Source: Gemmatimonadota bacterium (GTDB taxonomy: Bacteria > ARS69). Taken from it: DNA of 5,750 nucleotides. The stretch lies in assembly GCA_021604925.1 (NCBI GenBank), contig BQJX01000220.1, positions 1 through 5,750 of the forward strand, written 5' to 3'. Positions 1-4,942 of this stretch are shown here, in pieces. The notes under the pieces were generated by a model. The model worked only from the letters and a program-made list of their open reading frames with translations. It was not told the origin of the DNA and ran no database searches. The translations under genes were made by a program, and so were the position numbers. Position 1 is the first letter of the stretch, and the number at the start of each line of letters is the position of its first letter.

Positions 1-319
1 CCTCGGTCAGCGTATCGAAGTTGCCGGACGGGGGGCCGCCCGCGTTCGTCACGAGAATCCCCAGACCGCCGAACGCTTGCGTGGTCGCTTCCACCACGCG
101 GGCCGCGGTTCCCTCTTCCGAGACATCACCGACCAGCGGGATCACTTCCGCCCCGGTCTCCTCGCGTAGCCGCGCCGCCGCGCTCTCGATACGCGCGCGG
201 TCGCGCGACACCACGGCCACGCGCGCGCCCTCGGCGGCCAGCGCGCGGGCGCTGGCGTAGCCCAAACCCGCGCTGGCGCCGGTCACCAGCGCGCGCTTTC
301 CCTTCAGCCCGAAGTCCAT
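1..319 (-). CDS. SDR-family NAD(P)-dependent oxidoreductase, N-terminal part (3' end beyond window)
   Basis: Reading the minus strand from an ATG at 319-317 gives 106 complete residues with no stop before the left edge. The protein is a classical short-chain dehydrogenase/reductase. It has the Rossmann glycine motif TGASAGLG (residues 13-20) after a first beta strand. A serine-arginine after the second strand (about residues 38-39) is typical of NADP(H) preference. D65 in GDVSE sits near the adenine, and the NAG motif lies at 92-94 in TNAGGPPSGN. The catalytic Ser-Tyr-Lys residues would lie beyond the window, so activity cannot be judged. Such proteins are soluble cytoplasmic oxidoreductases. 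The N-terminus resembles FabG-like 3-oxoacyl-ACP reductases, but the substrate cannot be assigned. The start is fixed by a perfect AAGGAGG upstream. The gene is divergent from the symporter, with 73 bp between start codons. Confidence 0.9.
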   Translation of the reverse strand, partial: MDFGLKGKRALVTGASAGLGYASARALAAEGARVAVVSRDRARIESAAARLREETGAEVIPLVGDVSEEGTAARVVEATTQAFGGLGILVTNAGGPPSGNFDTLTE

Positions 320-323
320 GACG

Positions 324-330
324 CCTCCTT
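324..330 (-). promoter_or_regulatory. Shine-Dalgarno of the SDR gene
   Basis: The minus strand reads AAGGAGG four bases before the ATG at 319. This full anti-16S match fixes the SDR start. I found no convincing -35/-10 pair for either strand in the 73-bp divergent gap (320-392). Confidence 0.8.
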
Positions 331-380
331 CGATCGTGTGCTAGCGTGCCCTGGGTTTCGCAAAACGTACAGGTCCAGCC

Positions 381-386
381 GGAAGG
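381..386 (+). promoter_or_regulatory. Shine-Dalgarno that selects the symporter start
   Basis: GGAAGG ends six bases before the ATG at 393, a normal spacing. The in-frame GTG at 387 directly abuts this site and would have no spacer, so the ATG is preferred. Confidence 0.65.
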
Positions 387-392
387 GTGTCC

Positions 393-2039
393 ATGCACGT
401 GTTCGAGACGATCGTGAACTTCCTGAGTGGGTACGTGTGGGGATGGCCGGGCGAGTTCCCGCTCATCGTCGCGTTGCTTCTGTCGGCGGGCCTCTACGTC
501 ACGCTGCGCCTCGTGTTCCTGCAGGTGCGCGCGTTCGGGCACGGCTGGCAGGTCGTGGCCGGCAAGTACGACGACCCCAGCCACGCCGGCGACATCTCGC
601 ACTTCCAGGCGCTGTCCACCGCGCTCTCGGCCACGGTCGGAATCGGCAACATCGCGGGCGTGGCCACGGCCATCCACTACGGCGGACCCGGCGCGCTGTT
701 CTGGATGTGGGTCACGGCGTTCTTCGGCATGGCGCTCAAGTACGTGGAGTGCACACTCGCCATGCAGCATCGCATCTTTGACGAGAAGGGCGACGCGGCC
801 GGCGGCCCGATGTACTACATCGAGAAGGGTCTCGGAAAACACTGGAAGCCGATGGCGCTGTTCTTTGCCGCGTGCGGTGTGATCAGCAGCTTCGGCAGCG
901 GCAACATGAACCAGGCGAACACGGTTTCGCTGTCGGCGAACACCACGCTGGGCGCGCCCCCGTGGGTGGCCGGCGTGATCATGGCCGCGCTGGTGGGCCT
1001 GGTGATCATCGGCGGGATTCGCCGGATCGGCGCCGTTTCCTCCAAGCTGGCTCCCGCCATGTTCACGCTTTACACGCTGGGTGCGGTGGTGATCCTGGCC
1101 AAGCACCTCCCGGAGATTCCCGGCGCCTTCGGCTTCATCCTGAGCGAGGCCTTCAACCCCACCGCTGGGCTGGGCGGCACCGCGGCCGGCGTGTTCATGA
1201 CCACGTTGATCTGGGGAGTGAAGCGCGGCCTCTTCTCGAACGAGGCCGGACAGGGCTCCGCTCCCATCGCGCACGCCGCCGCCAAGACGGACGAGCCGGT
1301 GCGCGAAGGCGTGGTGGCCATGCTGGGACCGTTCATCGATACGCTGGTGATCTGCTCGCTGACCGGTCTCGTGATCGTGCTCACCGGGACCTGGTCCGAC
1401 CATCGCGAGTCCACCGGGCCCCTCACGGTGGTCGGCGTGCATCAACTCGCCCAGCCGCCGGTCCAGGGCTCGTCGCCGCGGGCCGCGCCCGCCGCCGACG
1501 GCGAGATCGTGGTGTCCGACGGATCGCTGAACGGGGCGGCGCTCTCCGACACGGACGGATGGGTGCTGGACGCGCAGATCCTGGATCCGGATGGCGCCCC
1601 GTGGAACGGCACGCTGCTCGCCGAGGAGGGAAGCCTCACCTCGATTCCCGACGGACTCCAGTGGTCCGGACGCACGCTGCAGAATTCCTCGGCGCTCACG
1701 ACCTGGGCGTTCGAACTGGAGCTGGGCGCGGTGGGGCGCTGGATCGTGACGGCGTCGGTGTTTCTCTTTGCGCTGTCCACGACCATCTCGTGGTCGTACT
1801 ACGGCGACCGGTGCGCGGAGTACCTGTTCGGCGTGCGCGCGGTGCCCATCTACCGCTGGTTCTACGTGGGCTTCGTGGTTCTGGGCGCGGTGCTGGCCCT
1901 GGAGGTGGTGTGGGCGTTCGGCGATCTGGCGCTGGGTCTCATGACACTGCCCAACCTGATCGCAATCTTCCTGCTCACGGGACGCGTCAAGAAGGACACG
2001 GACGCGTACTTCACGCGGATACCGGGCGCCCGGAGATAA
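393..2039 (+). CDS. Alanine/glycine:cation symporter (AGCS family) with an extended external loop
   Basis: The 548-residue protein is a sodium:alanine/glycine symporter of the inner membrane, which imports small amino acids driven by a cation gradient. Family hallmarks are clear. GIGNIAGVATAIHYGG is followed by the signature GGPGALFWMWVTAFFG (residues 97-112), which fits the sodium:alanine symporter pattern. FGSGNMNQAN lies near 167-176 and SNEAGQGSAPIAHAAAKT near 282-299. About ten or eleven hydrophobic segments are visible, including residues about 23-40, 83-112, 154-170, 192-208, 219-236, 309-332, 450-468, 488-508 and 512-529. The family is usually about 450-500 residues. The extra length comes from a hydrophilic stretch at about residues 338-436, between the helix ending IVLTGTW and the one starting RWIVTASVF. 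By the positive-inside rule this loop faces outward. The start is ATG 393, chosen on Shine-Dalgarno spacing. The gene converges on the M48 protease. The transported amino acid and the coupling ion (Na+ or H+) cannot be fixed from sequence. Confidence 0.95.
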   Translation: MHVFETIVNFLSGYVWGWPGEFPLIVALLLSAGLYVTLRLVFLQVRAFGHGWQVVAGKYDDPSHAGDISHFQALSTALSATVGIGNIAGVATAIHYGGPGALFWMWVTAFFGMALKYVECTLAMQHRIFDEKGDAAGGPMYYIEKGLGKHWKPMALFFAACGVISSFGSGNMNQANTVSLSANTTLGAPPWVAGVIMAALVGLVIIGGIRRIGAVSSKLAPAMFTLYTLGAVVILAKHLPEIPGAFGFILSEAFNPTAGLGGTAAGVFMTTLIWGVKRGLFSNEAGQGSAPIAHAAAKTDEPVREGVVAMLGPFIDTLVICSLTGLVIVLTGTWSDHRESTGPLTVVGVHQLAQPPVQGSSPRAAPAADGEIVVSDGSLNGAALSDTDGWVLDAQILDPDGAPWNGTLLAEEGSLTSIPDGLQWSGRTLQNSSALTTWAFELELGAVGRWIVTASVFLFALSTTISWSYYGDRCAEYLFGVRAVPIYRWFYVGFVVLGAVLALEVVWAFGDLALGLMTLPNLIAIFLLTGRVKKDTDAYFTRIPGARR

Positions 2040-2041
2040 TC

Positions 2042-2066
2042 GGCACTCGGCCCGCCGCCGGGTGCC
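2042..2066. terminator. Hairpin between convergent genes, possible bidirectional terminator
   Basis: The arms GGCACTCGGC (2042-2051) and GCCGGGTGCC (2057-2066) form a 10-bp stem with one G-U pair and a 5-nt loop. The hairpin lies 3 bases after the symporter stop and 16 bases after the M48 stop. This is a natural place for a shared terminator. Neither strand has a proper U-run after the stem: the plus strand continues AGTAAAGG and the minus strand GATTATCT. It may therefore act as a 3'-end-stabilising structure or work with Rho rather than as a classical intrinsic terminator. Confidence 0.5.
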
Positions 2067-2087
2067 AGTAAAGGCCGGGTGCTAGTA
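2057..2087. repeat. Tandem 14-bp repeat, 13/14 identical, 17-bp period
   Basis: GCCGGGTGCCAGTA (2057-2070) recurs as GCCGGGTGCTAGTA (2074-2087). The first copy contains the right arm of the hairpin. The second contains the TAG stop of the M48 gene (minus strand, 2084-2082) and its last tyrosine codon. The left arm at 2042-2051 could pair with either copy. It looks like a small local duplication. Confidence 0.6.
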
Positions 2088-3215
2088 CAGGATCGTGTTG
2101 GCCTGGATCCGGGCCTGCTCGTCCGCGAGCAGGCCGCCCAGCTTCTGACGGAGCCGATCCGCGGTCAGGACCACGCCGTTGCCGTTGGCCACGCCGTCCT
2201 CCTCGGAGAAGAGGAAGCGCGGTCCGTCCCCGGGCGCGAACAGCACGCCGGCCTGGGCGGGGATGATCCTGATGTCCGCCAGCTCCACCTCGTGGTCCAG
2301 CGTGTACACGATGCTCTCGATCAGAGCGGCGCTGCGGGCCGGATCGTTTCCCGCAAGCAGCAGCAGGCGTTCTCCCTGGTAGGAGATCTCCGTGGCGGGG
2401 CCGTCGTCGCGGACCAGGTCGCGCGCCGTGGGAACGGGCGCCCGGGTGACCAGCCGGCGGTGGACCGGAATCCCCAGCTCCTTCAGCTTGGCCCGGGCCG
2501 CCATCACCCGGTCCCGACCGAACGGGTGCGTCTGGTAGATCCCCAGATCCTCCTCGTAGGCACGCCCCACGCCGATGGCCATTCGTTCGTGGAAGGTGAG
2601 CGCCCCGGTCGCATTGAAGCGGGTGCGCGAAAGGTACTCGATGCCGTCTTCATCGGCTTCGACCTCGGCGGCGATCGAACCGCCCTTCAGGACCATGGCG
2701 GTGATCGTGTTCGCGGCGGCGTTGGCCACCAGCCCGAGCTCCGGCGACCGTCCGATGATCATGGCCGCCAGGGCGGCGAGCTGCAGCAGCCCCAGGCCGC
2801 GCGGTGCGTCGCGCATCCGCTGGATCGCGTGCTGGTTCACGTTGTGGGCGATCTCGTGGCCGAGCACGCCGGCCAGCTCGTCGTCGGACTCCACGGCTTC
2901 CAGGAGGCCGGTGGTCACGTAGACCCAGCCGCCCGGAATCACGAACGCGTTCACCGCGGGCGTATCCACGATATGGGCCCGGTATTCGATCTCGGGACGA
3001 TCGGTGGCCGCGGCGATCTCGTCCAGCATCGCCTGAAGCTTGGCCACCTGCTCCTCGTCATCGACGAGCTCCACGGCCTTGGCGATGTCCGCGGCGGCTT
3101 CCTGGCCCAGCTCCAGCTCGCGGGGCGTGCTTCCCGGAGGAAGCGCCCAGGCCGAACCGGCGAAGGGAATGAGCGCCACGGTGGCCCCGAGGCGCTGGAA
3201 CAGTTTCGATACCAA
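2082..3215 (-). CDS. Exported M48-family zinc metallopeptidase (BepA/YfgC-like catalytic domain)
   Basis: This is a 377-residue predicted periplasmic zinc protease. The start is a TTG at 3215-3213, preceded by GGAG with a 6-nt spacer. It begins a clean Sec signal peptide: K4 and R8, a hydrophobic core over residues 9-20, and a likely signal peptidase I cut after AWA (about 24). There is no lipobox cysteine. The zinc site is HEIAH (H120, E121, H124) in VLGHEIAHNVNQHA. The third ligand is probably E184 in the EVEAD..G motif. An M48-typical THPFGRDRV follows at about 229-236. Between these lies a hydrophobic stretch (about 140-155). Relatives of this type (BepA, LoiP) act in outer-membrane protein quality control or general periplasmic proteolysis; the exact role here is inference. 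The last roughly 115 residues are not recognised and do not look like TPR repeats. The gene is divergent from the MoxR-type ATPase and convergent with the symporter. The reading frame stays open upstream to 3443, but that extension overlaps the ATPase gene, would bury the signal peptide and lies upstream of the promoter. Confidence 0.92.
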   Translation of the reverse strand: MVSKLFQRLGATVALIPFAGSAWALPPGSTPRELELGQEAAADIAKAVELVDDEEQVAKLQAMLDEIAAATDRPEIEYRAHIVDTPAVNAFVIPGGWVYVTTGLLEAVESDDELAGVLGHEIAHNVNQHAIQRMRDAPRGLGLLQLAALAAMIIGRSPELGLVANAAANTITAMVLKGGSIAAEVEADEDGIEYLSRTRFNATGALTFHERMAIGVGRAYEEDLGIYQTHPFGRDRVMAARAKLKELGIPVHRRLVTRAPVPTARDLVRDDGPATEISYQGERLLLLAGNDPARSAALIESIVYTLDHEVELADIRIIPAQAGVLFAPGDGPRFLFSEEDGVANGNGVVLTADRLRQKLGGLLADEQARIQANTILY

Positions 3216-3221
3216 GGAACT

Positions 3222-3225
3222 CTCC
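3222..3225 (-). promoter_or_regulatory. Shine-Dalgarno deciding the TTG start of the M48 gene
   Basis: The minus strand reads GGAG, then six bases, then TTG at 3215. The position agrees with the signal peptide beginning right there and with the promoter just upstream, so three independent signs support the TTG start. Confidence 0.65.
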
Positions 3226-3243
3226 GGGTCTTTCGTCGTTGGG

Positions 3244-3272
3244 AAGGTAGGGAATGGTGACCCTGCTGTCAA
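3244..3272 (-). promoter_or_regulatory. Sigma70-type promoter of the M48 protease gene
   Basis: On the minus strand a perfect -35 TTGACA (3272-3267) is followed by exactly 17 bases and a partial -10 TACCTT (3249-3244), which keeps the first two bases and last base of the consensus. Transcription would start near 3237. The 5' leader would be about 21 nt, with the Shine-Dalgarno (3225-3222) inside it. The match is by eye. Confidence 0.6.
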
Positions 3273-3282
3273 AAGTCGACCG

Positions 3283-3310
3283 GCCGCTCGGGAGCATTGC
3301 CGCTCGGGAG
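3283..3310. repeat. Perfect 12-bp direct repeat in the divergent control region, possible operator
   Basis: GCCGCTCGGGAG occurs at 3283-3294 and again at 3299-3310, a 16-bp period. Each copy contains the small dyad CTC-GG-GAG; in the first copy it extends to GCTC-GG-GAGC. The pair lies just upstream of the -35 of the M48 promoter and about 45-70 bp upstream of the candidate -10 for the ATPase gene. A regulator could bind here and act on both. Its protein partner is unknown, and chance or slippage in GC-rich DNA remains possible. Confidence 0.4.
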
Positions 3311-3353
3311 GCCGTTCCCACCCGCCGTGGTTCCCCTTCGGGGACAAGGCCGC

Positions 3354-3359
3354 TATGCT
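3354..3359 (+). promoter_or_regulatory. Candidate -10 box for the ATPase-VWA operon
   Basis: TATGCT lies 44 bases before the GTG start of the ATPase gene and matches four of six consensus bases. The -35 position 17 bases upstream holds TTCCCC, a poor match, so an activator or another sigma factor may be needed. Weak support. Confidence 0.25.
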
Positions 3360-3403
3360 TGGAACAGATCCCCGCCCCCCTGGTTCCCTGAAAGGAGCTG
3401 CCC

Positions 3404-4942
3404 GTGGCAAGACCGAGCACGCTCGGTGAGTTGAGGTCGTCATCCTGGAAGAGTCGGAGCGTCAAGGACGAGATCCGCGAGAACCTCGTGGTGGCCCTGC
3501 GGGAGGAGCGTGAGCTGTTCCCCGGCATCGTGGGCTACGACCGCACGGTGATCCCGCAGATCGTGAACGCCCTGCTCTCTCGCCATGACCTGATCCTGCT
3601 GGGCCTTCGCGGGCAGGCGAAGTCGCGGATCCTGCGCCATCTGTCCGCGTTCCTGGACGATGAGATCCCGGTCATTGCGGGCAGCCCGCTGAACGACGAC
3701 CCGTTCCGGCCGGTCACGGTGCCGGCGCAGCGCCTGGTGGCGGAACACGGCGACGCCACCCCGATCGAGTGGATGCCGCGCGAGCGCCGCTTCGAGGAGA
3801 AGCTGGCCACTCCCGATGTGACCATGGCCGATCTGATCGGGGACATCGACCCGATCAAGGCCGCTACCGAACGACGCAACTACGCGGATCCGGAGATCAT
3901 CCACTTCGGGATCATTCCGCGGATGAACCGCGGCATCTTTGCCATCAACGAGCTGCCCGATCTGCAGCCGCGGATCCAGGTGGGGCTGTTGAATCTCATG
4001 CAGGAAAAGGACATCCAGATCCGGGGCTTCCCGATCCGGCTGCCGCTGGACGTGCTCATGGTCTACTCCGCCAACCCGGAGGACTACACGAACCGCGGCA
4101 ACATCATCACCCCGCTTAAGGATCGCATCGGCTCGCAGATCGTGACCCACTATCCGCGCACGCTCGCGGAGGCGGTCACGATCACGGGGCAGGAAGCGTG
4201 GACGGAGCGTAGCTCCGGAGTGACCGTGGTCATTCCCGATCTGTTCCGGGAGATCATCGAGGAGACGGCCATCCAGGCGCGCGAGTCCGAGTTCGTGGAC
4301 CAGAGCTCCGGAGTGAGCGTGCGTCTCACCATCACCCTGCTGGAGAACCTGGTGTCCAACCTGGAGCGACGGGGTCTGGCCACCGGGGACACCAAGGTGT
4401 ACCCGCGGCTCGTGGATCTGCGCGCCGCGCTGTCCGCGGTGACCGGCAAGATCGAGCTCGTGTACGAAGGCGAGCAGGAAGGCGCGGAGACGGTCGCCCG
4501 CCACGTACTGGGCAAAGCGGTGCGCGATGTGTTCCTGGGGCTCTTCCCGGAAGTGCACACGCGCGGCAAGCGACGTCCGCCACGCGACGTCCTGGAGGAG
4601 TTGACGGACCCGGAGCCGCCGGCGCGGGAGCGGTCTGCCACCACCAACACCGCGATCTATCAGCCGATCGTGCAGTGGTTCTCCTCGGGGAACTCGCTGG
4701 ATCTGTCCGACGACACTCCGTTCGCCGAGCACCTGGCATCGTTGCGGCTCGTCACCGGCCTGGAGGAGTGCGTGCGCACCCACGTCCAGGTGGAGACGGA
4801 GGGCGAACTCGCCGGCGTGATGGAGCTGGTGCTGGACGGGCTGCATCAGTGCTCGCTGCTGGCCAAGGAGGACGAGGACGCCGGGGTCGGCTACCGCGAC
4901 ATGATCGGCGCCATGTTCCAGCAGATGGAAGGCATCGAGTGA
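3404..4942 (+). CDS. MoxR/magnesium-chelatase-type AAA+ ATPase
   Basis: This 512-residue cytoplasmic AAA+ ATPase starts at GTG 3404, fixed by AAAGGAG (3391-3397) with a 6-nt spacer. The ATPase core spans about residues 35-315. The Walker A is GLRGQAKS (67-74), with Ala in place of the last Gly, as is common in MoxR proteins. LIGDIDP (144-150) recalls BchI/ChlI. Walker B is GIFAINE (177-183), with Asn182 where most AAA+ proteins have Asp and Glu183 kept. Sensor 1 is Asn224 in YSANPEDYTN, the likely arginine finger is R241 in PLKDR, and sensor 2 is R307 in SVRLT. The C-terminal 120 residues are mostly helical and contain IVQWFSSGNSLDLSDD (422-437). From memory, proteins of this type, such as mycobacterial Rv0958 annotated as a possible magnesium chelatase, share the FAxNELPDL stretch, so Asn182 may be a subfamily trait. 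The gene is followed, with a 4-nt overlap, by a VWA protein, the usual MoxR/chelatase partner. Role: probably ATP-driven remodelling or metal/cofactor loading of a client. True Mg-chelatase function is unlikely, as no pigment genes are seen. Confidence 0.9.
   Translation: MARPSTLGELRSSSWKSRSVKDEIRENLVVALREERELFPGIVGYDRTVIPQIVNALLSRHDLILLGLRGQAKSRILRHLSAFLDDEIPVIAGSPLNDDPFRPVTVPAQRLVAEHGDATPIEWMPRERRFEEKLATPDVTMADLIGDIDPIKAATERRNYADPEIIHFGIIPRMNRGIFAINELPDLQPRIQVGLLNLMQEKDIQIRGFPIRLPLDVLMVYSANPEDYTNRGNIITPLKDRIGSQIVTHYPRTLAEAVTITGQEAWTERSSGVTVVIPDLFREIIEETAIQARESEFVDQSSGVSVRLTITLLENLVSNLERRGLATGDTKVYPRLVDLRAALSAVTGKIELVYEGEQEGAETVARHVLGKAVRDVFLGLFPEVHTRGKRRPPRDVLEELTDPEPPARERSATTNTAIYQPIVQWFSSGNSLDLSDDTPFAEHLASLRLVTGLEECVRTHVQVETEGELAGVMELVLDGLHQCSLLAKEDEDAGVGYRDMIGAMFQQMEGIE
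4927..4932 (+). promoter_or_regulatory. Shine-Dalgarno of the VWA gene inside the ATPase gene
   Basis: GGAAGG ends six bases before the GTG at 4939, within the last codons of the ATPase gene. It supports the GTGA overlap start and translational coupling. Confidence 0.6.

Noticed and set aside
387..392. GTG at 387 as start of the symporter
   Set aside because: The Shine-Dalgarno GGAAGG directly abuts it, leaving no spacer; the ATG at 393 has six bases of spacing.
320..392. Possible promoters in the SDR/symporter divergent gap, such as TAGCGT at 342-347
   Set aside because: Only weak -10-like matches without paired -35 boxes; not distinguishable from chance.
126..1445. 439-codon open frame antisense to the symporter and overlapping the SDR gene
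   Set aside because: Its translation is rich in His, Arg, Gly and Ala with no motif, typical of a shadow frame in GC-rich coding DNA. The sense strand carries an unmistakable AGCS protein.
872..2071. 399-codon plus-strand frame inside the symporter gene
   Set aside because: Out-of-frame shadow of the AGCS gene; Arg/Gly/His-rich and without recognisable domains or start signals.
2079..3260. 393-codon plus-strand frame opposite the M48 protease
   Set aside because: Antisense shadow. The minus strand encodes HEIAH and a signal peptide with promoter and Shine-Dalgarno.
3333..3343. CCCC-TTC-GGGG mini-hairpin in the divergent region
   Set aside because: Only four base pairs with no U-tract. It lies upstream of the candidate -10, so it would not be part of the ATPase mRNA leader.
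3216..3443. N-terminal extension of the M48 gene to an ATG at 3443
   Set aside because: It overlaps the ATPase start, lies upstream of the TTGACA promoter, has low-complexity composition, and would bury the signal peptide.
3440..4846. 468-codon minus-strand frame opposite the ATPase gene
   Set aside because: Antisense shadow rich in His, Gln, Arg and Asp with no motif. The plus strand has all AAA+ motifs in order.
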